DNA of 64,000 nucleotides from a candidate division LCP-89 bacterium B3_LCP (GTDB lineage Bacteria; Electryoneota; B3-LCP): NCBI GenBank assembly GCA_005223185.1, contig NJBN01000003.1, positions 368,659 to 432,658 of the forward strand, read 5' to 3'. Shown piece by piece: positions 8,207 to 17,468 of this stretch (position 1 is its first letter; each line of letters starts with the position of its first letter). The notes under the pieces were generated by a model. It saw only the letters and a program-made list of their open reading frames with translations, ran no database searches and was not told where the DNA came from. The position numbers and the translations under genes were made by a program.

Positions 8207-9526
8207 ATGAAATCCGTTTTGGTCTTAGGTGCAGGTTTAGTCACTAAACCTCTGGTTCAGTACCTTTTAAAGTATAATTTCAAAGTCCGTGTGGCCAGCC
8301 GCACGGTCAGCAAAGCTGAAAAACTGATTGATGGTCATTCCAACGGTGAAGCCATACAATGGACGGTTGACCGGGAGGATGAGCTGAAAAGAATGATCGG
8401 CGATTCCGACTTAACGATCAGCCTCTTACCGGCAGCGCATCACCCTGTGGTGGCAGAGATGTGCATTCAGCTTGGCAAAGATATGGCTACGACCTCCTAC
8501 GTCGGACCCGCCATGAAAGCGCTGGATGAACCAGCTAAGCGTGCAGGTGTGGTTATCCTGAATGAAAGCGGCGTCGATCCTGGTATCGACCATATGTCCG
8601 CCATGCGTATAATCCACGCCGTCCAAAAGAAGGGCGGCAAGGTCGTCAGTTTTATGTCATATTGCGGTGGACTGCCCGCTTCTGAAGCCAACACCAATCC
8701 CTATGGGTACAAGTTCTCCTGGAGTCCTAAAGGCGTTCTCCTGGCAGGGAAAAACGATGGCAGATACCGCAAGGATGGTGAGGAAATCTCCGTTCCCGGC
8801 GAGGAACTCTTCTCCCATTACTGGCACATCGATATACCTACAATTGGGGAATTGGAAGCTTATCCCAATCGCGACTCGCTGGGTTATATTGAACTCTATG
8901 GGTTAACAGGAATACCGACCATGTATCGCGGTACGCTGCGTTACAAAGGCTGGTGTGATACCTTGAAAGCAACTGCTGACATCGGCTATTTCGATGACGC
9001 CGAAAAGGACTGGAGAGGCAAAACTTTCGCCGATTTAGGATGGGAATTGGTCGGTAAACCACCTTCTGGTGATCTCCGAGCGGCTTTTGCCGATAAGCTG
9101 AACATTGCAGCAGATTCATTCATCCTGGACAGATTTGATTGGTTAGGGTTCTTTTCCGATGAAGCAATAGCGATAGATGAAGGCGGCACAATCGATGTTC
9201 TGACAGCTCGCATGCTGGAAAAAATGCCTTATGGGCCGGGTGAAAGAGACATGATCGCGCTCTATCATAACTTCCTTGCCGAATATCCTGATGGTAGGAA
9301 AGAGGAGATAACCTCCACGCTGATCGATTACGGTATCCCTGATGGCGACAGCTCCATGTCCAGAACTGTCAGCTTGCCGGCGGCTGTCGGAGCGCGCCTG
9401 ATACTGGATGGCAAGTTCAAGCAGCCCGGCGTCTGGGTGCCGGTGATACCGGAACTCTACAACCCCGTCTTAGATGAATTGGAAACGCTGGGAATCAAGT
9501 GCGAGGAAGCATCAAAAGCACTATAG
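8207..9526 (+). CDS. Saccharopine dehydrogenase (L-glutamate-forming)
   Basis: A 439-residue protein related to the C-terminal half of AASS and to yeast Lys9. It oxidises saccharopine to glutamate and aminoadipate semialdehyde. The Rossmann motif 'VLVLGAGLVTKPLVQYL' is at residues 4-20, followed by 'VRVASRTVSKAEKLI', then the family block 'NESGVDPGIDHMSAMRII' (~122-139). A clear AAGGAG site precedes the ATG. Together with the upstream reductase it completes the saccharopine route, and its product feeds the dehydrogenase at 5353. Confidence 0.9.
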   Translation: MKSVLVLGAGLVTKPLVQYLLKYNFKVRVASRTVSKAEKLIDGHSNGEAIQWTVDREDELKRMIGDSDLTISLLPAAHHPVVAEMCIQLGKDMATTSYVGPAMKALDEPAKRAGVVILNESGVDPGIDHMSAMRIIHAVQKKGGKVVSFMSYCGGLPASEANTNPYGYKFSWSPKGVLLAGKNDGRYRKDGEEISVPGEELFSHYWHIDIPTIGELEAYPNRDSLGYIELYGLTGIPTMYRGTLRYKGWCDTLKATADIGYFDDAEKDWRGKTFADLGWELVGKPPSGDLRAAFADKLNIAADSFILDRFDWLGFFSDEAIAIDEGGTIDVLTARMLEKMPYGPGERDMIALYHNFLAEYPDGRKEEITSTLIDYGIPDGDSSMSRTVSLPAAVGARLILDGKFKQPGVWVPVIPELYNPVLDELETLGIKCEEASKAL

Positions 9527-9560
9527 CGGTGCTTACGTTGTAATTTGGAGCATTACAGAA

Positions 9561-9641
9561 ATGGATAAATTCCTGCGACGCATGCTTTTTCCCCTCTATG
9601 TAACCGGTTTCACCCAACGTCAATTAGTTGAATTGATGTAA
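9561..9641 (+). CDS. Possible 26-residue small ORF or leader peptide
   Basis: An ATG preceded by GGAG at 10 bp opens a 26-codon frame starting MDKFLRRMLFP and ending QLVELM. It occupies the 153-bp gap between saccharopine dehydrogenase and lysine aminotransferase. I recognise no family, and it has no run of lysine codons that would mark a classical attenuation leader. It may be chance. Confidence 0.2.
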   Translation: MDKFLRRMLFPLYVTGFTQRQLVELM

Positions 9642-9679
9642 TCGTTACAATCCGGAATCAAACATACATTGAGGGAATA

Positions 9680-11017
9680 ATGAGCAACAACTTAAAATAC
9701 AACATCGAACCGACGAACGTCCACAAGACTATCGGTAGCTATATGCTGGCAGACGGTTTCCCGCTGGTTTTTGATTTGCAAAAATCACACGGGTCTTACT
9801 GCCATGATTCACTGACCGGCAGGGAATATCTGGACATGTTCACCTTCTTTGCCAGTTCGCCGATAGGTTATAATCACCCCAAAATGACCACGCCTGAAAT
9901 GATCCGATTTTTAGGCGAGGTGGCGGTGAACAACATCACCAATTCGGATCTCTACACGACTGAAATGGCATCCTTCGTGGAAACCTTCTTTCAACTAGCT
10001 GTTCCCAAGGGCTTTAAGCACGCCTTCTTCGTCGCAGGCGGAGCGCTGGGAATAGAGAATGCTTTCAAGGCTTCCTTCGATTGGAAGGTCAAGAGCAATT
10101 TCAAGAAAGGGCATCGCCATGAAGTCGGACATAGGATTATCAGCTTCGAACATGCATTCCACGGGCGCACAGGTTATACTATGAGCGTAACGCGCACTGA
10201 ACCGGTTAAGTACCAATATTACCCCATGTTCGATTGGCCCAAGGTCATCAGCCCTGCATTGAAATTCCCGCTGTCCGATAAAAATTTAGCGGATACACAA
10301 AAGAGGGAGAAACTTGCGTTAGCTCAGGTGAAGCAGGCATTCCTTGACTACCCGGATGATATAGCTGCTATTATAATCGAACCGATTCAGGCTGAAGGTG
10401 GAGACCGCCACTTCAGAAGTGAATTCTTAAAATCTCTTAAAGAGATAGCTGATGAAGAAGAAGCCATGCTCATCTTCGACTGCGTGCAGACGGGAATGGG
10501 TTTGACCGGCAGAATGTGGGCGCATGAGCACCTAGATGTGCAACCCGACATGTTCACCTTCGGTAAGAAGACCCAGGTGTGCGGTTTCGTTTCCGGTGAT
10601 AAAATCGAATCAATCGAGGATAACGTCTTCGAAGTGTCCTCACGGCTGAATTCCACCTGGGGCGGGAATGTCATCGACATGGTTCGCTGTGCCAAATACC
10701 TGGAGATCATTCACGAAGAACGTCTGGTGGAAAATGCTGGGGCGATGGGTAAGGTACTGTTGAAAGGACTCGAAGGTCTGCAGGGAGAATTACCTGAGAT
10801 CGTTTCCAACGCCAGAGGTTTAGGTCTGATGTGCGCTTTCGACCTGCCAACTTCGGCAGAACGTGACCAGTTTCGTGGCAAGGTGTATGATAACGGCGTA
10901 GCGATATTGGGCTGCGGTGACCGTTCCATACGCTTCCGTTCGCCGCTTAATGTGAAAGAAGAGGAGTTAGGCCAGGCGATCGATGCGATCAGGATGACTT
11001 TGAAGAAGATGTACTGA
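9680..11017 (+). CDS. lat: L-lysine 6-transaminase
   Basis: A 445-residue class-III PLP aminotransferase. It matches lysine epsilon-aminotransferases along its length: 'DGFPLVFDLQKSHGSY', 'DMFTFFASSPIGYNHP', 'FVAGGALGIENAFKASFDWK', 'IIIEPIQAEGGDRHF', and 'FGKKTQVCGF' with the PLP lysine at 296/297. The enzyme transfers the epsilon-amino group of lysine to 2-oxoglutarate, giving aminoadipate semialdehyde and glutamate in one step. It therefore reaches the same intermediate as the two upstream genes. A GAGGGAATA site precedes the ATG, and a terminator lies 22 bp after the stop. Confidence 0.9.
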   Translation: MSNNLKYNIEPTNVHKTIGSYMLADGFPLVFDLQKSHGSYCHDSLTGREYLDMFTFFASSPIGYNHPKMTTPEMIRFLGEVAVNNITNSDLYTTEMASFVETFFQLAVPKGFKHAFFVAGGALGIENAFKASFDWKVKSNFKKGHRHEVGHRIISFEHAFHGRTGYTMSVTRTEPVKYQYYPMFDWPKVISPALKFPLSDKNLADTQKREKLALAQVKQAFLDYPDDIAAIIIEPIQAEGGDRHFRSEFLKSLKEIADEEEAMLIFDCVQTGMGLTGRMWAHEHLDVQPDMFTFGKKTQVCGFVSGDKIESIEDNVFEVSSRLNSTWGGNVIDMVRCAKYLEIIHEERLVENAGAMGKVLLKGLEGLQGELPEIVSNARGLGLMCAFDLPTSAERDQFRGKVYDNGVAILGCGDRSIRFRSPLNVKEEELGQAIDAIRMTLKKMY

Positions 11018-11039
11018 TCGGAAGGATAGAGAAGATATA

Positions 11040-11074
11040 AAGAAGCTGACTCACCTTGTGAGCCAGCTTCTTTT
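11040..11074. terminator. Bidirectional terminator between lat and the FapA-domain gene
   Basis: Long hairpin AAGAAGCTG-(A)-CTCAC / GTGAG-(C)-CAGCTTCTT with a 3-nt loop, with T residues on both strands outside the stem. It lies between convergent genes and can serve both. Confidence 0.8.
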
Positions 11075-11121
11075 ATTAATTATGCGAGTAAATTATATTC
11101 GGAGAAATACAGTCCTTAAGG

Positions 11122-12840
11122 TCAGGACTCTTTATATTCCATAGTTTCCCCGTCTATCGTTATTTCTACCGGGTCGGTGCCTCCTTCATGTATAATAAGC
11201 GCTGATTCCTCGGAATGTGATTCACGCGCTTTTTTCTTTAGTACTTCTATTTCCGCTGTCTTCTCTACGATAATAGTCTTCAATGGAATTACAGCTTCAA
11301 GCAATGCCTTGAGGTTTGCAAGCTGCTTTTTATCTGGTTCTTCTTTAGTTTTTGTACTGATCTTCCTTAGATATTTAATAAGAGTTTTTTGGATATTGGA
11401 AGCGGTGAGGTCCCAGATCACATCTTTACCGAATACTCGGATGATTTTACCTAAGTCACGCTTTAATCTCTCAAGATCTTTCGTGATTTTCTTCTGCGTC
11501 CGCAGATAGTAGTCTCTATAGCCAATTTGAATGGACGTCTGGTTACCTTCGCCATCACTACCTGCGCTGTTTATGGTTACTTTGTTAAGAGCCGTAACCT
11601 TAGATCCTTCAGACCTGTTGATTTTTATGTTGCGTCCGGTAATTTGTGAATTCTCGGCAATACCCTGGATTTCAACGTTTTCTCCTGCCATTATACTACT
11701 TCTCTTAATACCGTTGCTGGTAATAACTGATTCATCTGTAGAGATATTGCCGGTGATAATCTCACCATTGATCATTACCAGTGAACCGGCTACAATATTC
11801 GCACCTTCTTTAATATCACCATCTACAAATACTTCACCTTTCGATACAATAGAACTGTTCTTCTTCAATCCCCCCATGATAACAACGTTGTCTTCGGTTA
11901 CCAGCGTATTTATCTCGTCCGCGTTTACTTTAATTACAGGTCGAACGCTTACCGTTACCTTCTCCAGGATAGTTCTTTCGCCGGTTACAGTGTGTGCAAG
12001 GCGGGTTACACGCTTCATCTCAACGATACCATCTATCAGAGAGATGACAGCATTACTATCCTCAGATAACTTAGTTCCACCCCCAACTTCCATTTCGAAG
12101 TCCAAGCCTTTAACTGGAGGAATAATCCCACCACGAACGTCTTTACCCGGAGTCTTCCCATTACGTGGTGGTATCTTCTGACAGAGTATGTCTCCTTCTC
12201 GTACCTTACGTCCCTGAACGTAATCACAGATATCCATTCCGGTTGAATATTCATCATGGAAAGCATATTCCAATCGCGCATCAACGCCCTCTTCGGGATG
12301 GATACCATTGGCAATTCTAAGACCCTTAATCTGACTTTTATTTTTATTGACCTTCTTTATAGTTTCTTCTATAAGATGGCAATCGCACATTTCATACGCT
12401 ACGCCTGCTTTAGCTATTTCATTCTGAATGCTTTCAATGGTAACTAGACGGTTGGATTCGTCAAGATAGGAGATATTCAATTCTGCGATCATATCGTCAA
12501 ACACACAGCCGCTAGAAGTTACAACCGATCTCAATATTACCGTGGGTTTGCCGTGTTCTCTTTTCTGCTTTACTATGGTTACTGTAGCTTCTATACCATT
12601 ATCTACAGGGATTTTCTTAATTACTTCACATAATTCTAAGAGTTCATACGGTACATCAAACGTTTGAGATATCTTATATTTTGCACTGCGTAAACATTGC
12701 ACCATCTCTTCTTGTTTACCAGTATCACGAAAGGGCAGTAAAATACAGACCTGCCAAACGTCCCCAGTCTGACTTGTGATTTCAATCTTTTCCTCTCCAT
12801 GAATGAAGAGATGATCTTTAACTGTCGTATCAAGCACCAT
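11122..12840 (-). CDS. FapA/DUF342-domain protein
   Basis: A 572-residue protein with the FapA (DUF342) organisation. The N-terminal half has the 'DYVQGRKVREGD' and 'PPRNGKTPGKDVRGG' blocks (~206-238). It is followed by a Gly/Ile/Val-rich beta-helical stretch (~320-430: 'VFVDGDIKEGANIVAGSLV' and similar turns) and then a C-terminal coiled coil (~450-540) rich in Lys/Glu/Leu. FapA-type proteins are often annotated as flagellar assembly proteins, but many FapA-domain proteins occur without flagella and their molecular role is unsettled. No motility gene is near. The gene stands alone behind its own promoter. Confidence 0.75.
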   Translation of the reverse strand: MVLDTTVKDHLFIHGEEKIEITSQTGDVWQVCILLPFRDTGKQEEMVQCLRSAKYKISQTFDVPYELLELCEVIKKIPVDNGIEATVTIVKQKREHGKPTVILRSVVTSSGCVFDDMIAELNISYLDESNRLVTIESIQNEIAKAGVAYEMCDCHLIEETIKKVNKNKSQIKGLRIANGIHPEEGVDARLEYAFHDEYSTGMDICDYVQGRKVREGDILCQKIPPRNGKTPGKDVRGGIIPPVKGLDFEMEVGGGTKLSEDSNAVISLIDGIVEMKRVTRLAHTVTGERTILEKVTVSVRPVIKVNADEINTLVTEDNVVIMGGLKKNSSIVSKGEVFVDGDIKEGANIVAGSLVMINGEIITGNISTDESVITSNGIKRSSIMAGENVEIQGIAENSQITGRNIKINRSEGSKVTALNKVTINSAGSDGEGNQTSIQIGYRDYYLRTQKKITKDLERLKRDLGKIIRVFGKDVIWDLTASNIQKTLIKYLRKISTKTKEEPDKKQLANLKALLEAVIPLKTIIVEKTAEIEVLKKKARESHSEESALIIHEGGTDPVEITIDGETMEYKES

Positions 12841-12874
12841 TTGATAAGAAGTGGAAAAGCCGATTTATGCAACC

Positions 12875-12905
12875 AAAAATTATAAAATGCAAACGCATAT
12901 AGCAA
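12875..12905 (-). promoter_or_regulatory. Promoter of the FapA-domain gene
   Basis: TTG (12905-12903), 20 bp, TAATTTTT (12882-12875) on the minus strand, about 35 bp before the ATG. The spacing matches the window's motif; the -7 element is less typical. Confidence 0.45.
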
Positions 12906-12974
12906 TCAGATTGAAAGTTATTTGAAGGGGTAAGTGAAAATGCTTCGGTACTGAATAGTTATTTCCCATATATA

Positions 12975-13022
12975 AAAAAGGCTGTCTCAAAAGGGTACTC
13001 TGAGCGGCGCAAAGAATCTCAT
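12975..13022. repeat. Possible dispersed-repeat or IS-end fragment
   Basis: The stretch begins AAAAAGGCTGTCTCAAAAGG and continues with GAGCGGCGCAAAGAATCTC. The GGCTGTCTCAAAA end resembles terminal sequences of some insertion sequences, and the second part resembles a dispersed genomic repeat. No transposase remnant is next to it. Confidence 0.25.
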
Positions 13023-13031
13023 TGTATCTAT

Positions 13032-13067
13032 AAGAAAAAAAGGGCAGACACACAGGTCTGCCCCTAC
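13032..13067 (-). terminator. Terminator of the C25 gene, a dispersed GTAGGGG repeat
   Basis: On the minus strand GTAGGGGCAGACCTGTGTGT continues to CTGCCC (13067-13042), forming a GGCAGAC/GTCTGCC stem followed by a T-rich run (13041-13032). The same 25 bp occurs on the plus strand at 56847-56871. Confidence 0.75.
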
Positions 13068-13091
13068 TTATTACTTTGAACTTTTTCCTTT

Positions 13092-16000
13092 TTACTTCAT
13101 CAGTACCATCTTCTGAGAAGCAGTAAAGCTTCCAGCCTTCAGCTTACAGATATACACACCGGATGCCAGACCAGAAGCATCGAACGTCACTTGGTGAATA
13201 CCGGCGTTGCGGTTTCCATCGATCAAGTTAACAACCAGCCTTCCAGAAATGTCGAACACCTGCAGCTCGACCTTCGCCGCTTCAGGCAGTGCAAAACTTA
13301 ACGTGGTGGAAGGGTTGAAGGGATTGGGATAAGCTCCCTGCAAGGAGAAATTATCAGGGATAACCACTTCCGTTTCGGTCATAATGATCTCATCGAAGGG
13401 ATCGGGAACGTAATCCGGCACCCAGGGCACAAATTCACCATCAAGATGGGGGCCGTATTTAGACCATTCGAAGCCGCTCTCGTTCCAAACCTCATTAGGA
13501 TAGATACCGGTTCTCCCTATTATTTCATAGTTTCCGTAAGCATAGCTCCCCGGTACCGGGAACCACACATCGGGACGATCAATAGTCCAGCCCGGCTGGT
13601 AATTAACCAGCGCCCGCTGAACGATGGTAGTAGGCGCTCCGCCTTCGTATTCTATGTCGATCCAGATGTCGCAGTTCAGGGCAGAGGGTTCTTGGTTCTG
13701 CGCCCAGATGCCATAGTAAAGGTTGCCTCCTCCAGCAGGTACCGGTGACCCCGAGACATAGGTCAGATCGATCACCATTGCGGGAAAAGTTCCTACCAGA
13801 TAATCACAATCAGTGCTGAAGAGATAGGCGCGCCCGTTGGCTAATGGTGCGGTAGCAGGATCATCATAGGTGTTCCAGTACGTGATTTCGATACCGTCTT
13901 GTTGGTCGGGACTCTCAATGCCCACCGTTGAGTAGGGATTATCATCGCCTGATCCGTAAACATCTTCAATGTTGTTATACTGGAAGAGAATGAGGCCATC
14001 ACCTGTAGTCGTGGGGTAGTGGACCGGATCATAGAGTATAACCTGGAAGGTCTCAGGAAAGTATGGATAAGCAAGCGTTTCCATACGAGACCATTCGATT
14101 ATAAACCAGCGTGCGACAGGATCATATTTCGTGACAACATGCCCACTTGTCCAAGTAGTTAAGTCATCCCAGAAGGGAGCCATCATGCCGTTTGGCCCTA
14201 TGATGGAAGGAATGGGATAATTGCGGAAGTCGGAGAAGGAATTGTTAGCCCAGGTGGAAAGCCAGCCATTACTGCAGACGGTAATTTCGTCGGTATCTTC
14301 GCCATAGTAGCGGAAGGTGAAGGGCAGGGAAACGTTCACCGAAGCATCAGCGTTTTCGTAGGGATCGTTTATGGCTAAAGTGGTTCCTGTACCGCCGTAT
14401 ACAGGATCAATTTCGATCCAATTGTAATCGGGACACTGGTCGTAATCTTCATCGGTGTTATCGAAGCACCAGTAGCCGTATTCATCAGGACCTTGAGGGT
14501 CGGTAGTACTGCGGGAACCAAGAGCTATAGTGATTATCTCAGTCTGAGTAGCCCCTGAAGCATCTGTGAAAACAATCTCCATTTCTGCAGGGTAACCCGG
14601 AGGTGCGTTATCTACTGCAGTCAAGTTAAACGGATCCAGGAGGCAGTTAGCCCAGGCGCCAACTCCTACCGTGAAAAAGCTGGCAAAATTATCATTAACT
14701 GTTACATAAGGACTAAGTGATGTTATCGTTGCCGTCAACGAAACTGCATCTTTCTCACCATCATTGGTTACGTCAAGCATGAAATCAGCAGTTTCACCTC
14801 CTGAAAGCAGAGTATCACTGCCGGCAGCATAGGCTGATTCGATGCTCAGCAGGTAGGAAACCACCTGCAGATCAATCACACCATACCACGCACCTTGGGC
14901 TGTAGATGTGTTCAAGTCGAGCCTGATTACATGGTTATGCGGACAACCGGGATCAACAAGAAGATCAAAGTCGTCTGCACTGTTGGCAGTTGCTCCAGGT
15001 GAAATGTCGGAGAATGTTTCGTAGTCGTCACTTAAAGTCGCAAAATCGTCATCAACGGTTGCGGTAACGTTTATTCCCGTAGCGGTTACAGAAGCGCCAA
15101 AGTTCTTTAGCGTCACGGGTATTTCCAACGTCTCACCCGGATTGACGACGCCATCACCATTACCGGAACTGCTGCCGGAATTGTCATCATCTATAGTATG
15201 ACCGAAGTAACCGACTGCTACGTCCGCCTGAATCACATCCAAGCTATCGACGATGGGATAGAAGTTCTGTTTGGTGATGGTGACCTTCACGTTGTTGGCT
15301 GCGCTTGGGTTAAGGGCTAAGGTAACCTGCCCCGATGCATCAGTCAGACCAACTTCGTGGAGGTCGTTTTCTATATATAAACAAACGATGGCGTCTTCCA
15401 ATGGTCCGATGCCGGTTTCTTCAACTGTAAAACTGATGGCATTCTCACCCCAGGTAACTGTTGCGGGAACGTCACATTCCATAAATTGGATGGCTCTGTT
15501 GAAGAGTTCGAGACCCGGATCGCCAGCTAAGGCAGCGTACTTGGAGAAGTTATCAACGCTGGTTGGATCGTGTTCCCAATAGGTGTTGTAAAGTTCTAAT
15601 TTAGCTTTGTTGAGAGCATTTCCTGCCTGCGTAATCCCTTCGTCGAAGAGACCTCCAAAGATACCCATGTCTATAGTATTGTTCTGACGAGTGTGCGTGT
15701 ATGACGTGGCTGTGCCTATGCAGGCGATAGCGCCACTGGGATTGCTGGGTGTGCCCACAATGGCGAAGCGTTCCATTAGAGATTCTTCCCATCCGGAGAA
15801 ACCGCCGGTTCCGCAGGTTATCGTTACCACAAAGGGAAGTTTACGACCGTTGTACAGCGCGTTTATGCTGTAAATGGAGAAATTTTCCATTTCGTAACAG
15901 CCGCGATAGTTGGCAATGGAAACACCCTCATTGATAGCAGGTGATAAAGTCCCACCGACAGATCCGCCCATCCAGTACCAGAAAGTGTCAATTTCAGTAT

Positions 16001-17240
16001 ATTCGTTCCAGATCATGCGGGTTTTGATATAGCGGTTGGTCTGGACGGTCGATATGCCTGAGGCAGAGTTACCTGCAATAAGAACACCTTCATGGTACCA
16101 ATCGGTATTGGCTATATAAGGCATCTTTTCATAGAAGAGGATCTTGTTGATGAGAACCATTGCTTCGTAATCATCACCGGCAGGAAGGCGACCTACAGCT
16201 ACGTCCGCTAGTTGATCCGTACCATCTAATTGGGAATACGGGTGGTCAATTTCATCATCTCCCCAGGGCCAGCCACCAACAGTCCATCCAGGTAGCTCAT
16301 AAGTTCCCGTACAATCACCGAAGAGAAGCACAAATTCGGGAGGGACGTCCCAGGTATCATAAGCGTTTTGAATGATACTCTTTATGGTGCTGTTTGACGA
16401 TCCCGGTGAGAATGTCTCGACAACAACGCTGTGTCCTTTCCGCATTTTCCAATCGATCAGGGGGGGAAGGAGATTATTAAGCAAGTCACTGTTATTTTCG
16501 CAAACGATCAGGTAGGAACCTGTTTCTGTTATATCTATGTTTAATTCATCAAAGTTCAGCACCGAAGCTTTCATCAGCTTCGCCCAGGATTGCGACACCG
16601 GCCGTATTGGACAGCTGGGGACGTTGCGGTCATCGCTGCCCTCGAAGAATACGGTTACGCGGTAACGGTGCGTAATTTGCAGCTCCTTCGTCACCGGGTT
16701 GTAGCGCACCGGGTTCATGCGGATCGATACCATCCTCTGATCCCGCATGATAGCTGGAGTTCCCACCATCACTTCATCTTCCGGATAGAAGCTGTTTTTA
16801 GAATAAGCAGAGATGTCGTACTTAACTGCTTTAGCTTCTGCAGTTAGATCGACCGGATCCCTTCCCTGCGCAGGCATCAGTTCCACATTTTCGATAGTGG
16901 TTGTTTCCAGTGCTTCGAATTGGGCCCGGATGCCGGTTCTTGCCGGAATGGCTAAGAGCTTGGAGAAGTGGGGCACTTCAGGAGCACCTAAATCTAATTC
17001 ATATCCTCCGCCGGGGATCTCAAAACGGTCCCAGTTACGCCCTTCCAGGGAAGCTATATATCGCTCTATTCCCGGAATGCGGACTTCGAACTGCACCTGT
17101 GTGGCTTCATGAGTCAACAGGTTTATTATGGGGTATTCATCATCAACATCAGCCCTGAGCGGCTGATATTCAGCATGTACTACATTTAGGAACGACAGCA
17201 GCATCGTAGCGATAATCAAGGTTATACCGGATCGTGTCAT
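13092..17240 (-). CDS. Gingipain-family (peptidase C25) secreted protein with T9SS sorting tail
   Basis: A 1382-residue exported protein. Residues 1-23 form a signal peptide ending 'VVHA'. A C25-type propeptide region (~50-210) precedes the caspase-like C25 domain (~240-560), with 'PEFVLLFGDC' (301-310) and the nucleophile Cys476 in 'TITCGTGGFSG'. At the place where gingipains have the catalytic His-Gly ('NYTGHGS'), this protein reads 'NYRGCYE', so Cys448 replaces the His. CARDB-like and other beta domains follow, including 'SLPFTFRYYGED' near 960. It ends with a Por secretion tail ('YPNPFNPSTTLSF' and a final 'KMVLMK'). The likely role is a cell-surface protease or a catalytically altered relative. 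Confidence 0.85.
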   Translation of the reverse strand: MTRSGITLIIATMLLSFLNVVHAEYQPLRADVDDEYPIINLLTHEATQVQFEVRIPGIERYIASLEGRNWDRFEIPGGGYELDLGAPEVPHFSKLLAIPARTGIRAQFEALETTTIENVELMPAQGRDPVDLTAEAKAVKYDISAYSKNSFYPEDEVMVGTPAIMRDQRMVSIRMNPVRYNPVTKELQITHRYRVTVFFEGSDDRNVPSCPIRPVSQSWAKLMKASVLNFDELNIDITETGSYLIVCENNSDLLNNLLPPLIDWKMRKGHSVVVETFSPGSSNSTIKSIIQNAYDTWDVPPEFVLLFGDCTGTYELPGWTVGGWPWGDDEIDHPYSQLDGTDQLADVAVGRLPAGDDYEAMVLINKILFYEKMPYIANTDWYHEGVLIAGNSASGISTVQTNRYIKTRMIWNEYTEIDTFWYWMGGSVGGTLSPAINEGVSIANYRGCYEMENFSIYSINALYNGRKLPFVVTITCGTGGFSGWEESLMERFAIVGTPSNPSGAIACIGTATSYTHTRQNNTIDMGIFGGLFDEGITQAGNALNKAKLELYNTYWEHDPTSVDNFSKYAALAGDPGLELFNRAIQFMECDVPATVTWGENAISFTVEETGIGPLEDAIVCLYIENDLHEVGLTDASGQVTLALNPSAANNVKVTITKQNFYPIVDSLDVIQADVAVGYFGHTIDDDNSGSSSGNGDGVVNPGETLEIPVTLKNFGASVTATGINVTATVDDDFATLSDDYETFSDISPGATANSADDFDLLVDPGCPHNHVIRLDLNTSTAQGAWYGVIDLQVVSYLLSIESAYAAGSDTLLSGGETADFMLDVTNDGEKDAVSLTATITSLSPYVTVNDNFASFFTVGVGAWANCLLDPFNLTAVDNAPPGYPAEMEIVFTDASGATQTEIITIALGSRSTTDPQGPDEYGYWCFDNTDEDYDQCPDYNWIEIDPVYGGTGTTLAINDPYENADASVNVSLPFTFRYYGEDTDEITVCSNGWLSTWANNSFSDFRNYPIPSIIGPNGMMAPFWDDLTTWTSGHVVTKYDPVARWFIIEWSRMETLAYPYFPETFQVILYDPVHYPTTTGDGLILFQYNNIEDVYGSGDDNPYSTVGIESPDQQDGIEITYWNTYDDPATAPLANGRAYLFSTDCDYLVGTFPAMVIDLTYVSGSPVPAGGGNLYYGIWAQNQEPSALNCDIWIDIEYEGGAPTTIVQRALVNYQPGWTIDRPDVWFPVPGSYAYGNYEIIGRTGIYPNEVWNESGFEWSKYGPHLDGEFVPWVPDYVPDPFDEIIMTETEVVIPDNFSLQGAYPNPFNPSTTLSFALPEAAKVELQVFDISGRLVVNLIDGNRNAGIHQVTFDASGLASGVYICKLKAGSFTASQKMVLMK

Positions 17241-17377
17241 TATGTCTCCTCAAGTGGACAATGGCAGTTTATGCGTCAAAAACCGCGGACTATCTGTAGG
17301 CGGTTCATTATCGATTTAAAAAAATCGCTTTACCTATGAAAGTATCAGATCTGAATCAAGTATGTCAACGTATCATA

Positions 17378-17408
17378 TAAATATACGAATATTTATTGAA
17401 TATTGCAA
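17378..17408 (-). promoter_or_regulatory. Promoter of the C25 gene
   Basis: TTG (17408-17406), 20 bp, TATATTTA (17385-17378) on the minus strand. It lies about 140 bp upstream of the ATG at 17240. Confidence 0.65.
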
Positions 17409-17468
17409 GTGATTTTTTTTATGGAGGTACGATATGAGCGTTATTATTTCTGGTGGACACTCTTTTTG

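Noticed and set aside
11531-12181. Plus-strand open frame of 216 codons opposite the FapA-domain gene
   Set aside because: It is antisense to a gene with clear family motifs, has low-complexity Ile/Ser/Thr/Pro composition, and has no ribosome-binding site.
13446-13748. Plus-strand 100-codon frame within the C25 gene
   Set aside because: It lies antisense to the conserved beta domains and sorting region and matches nothing I recognise.
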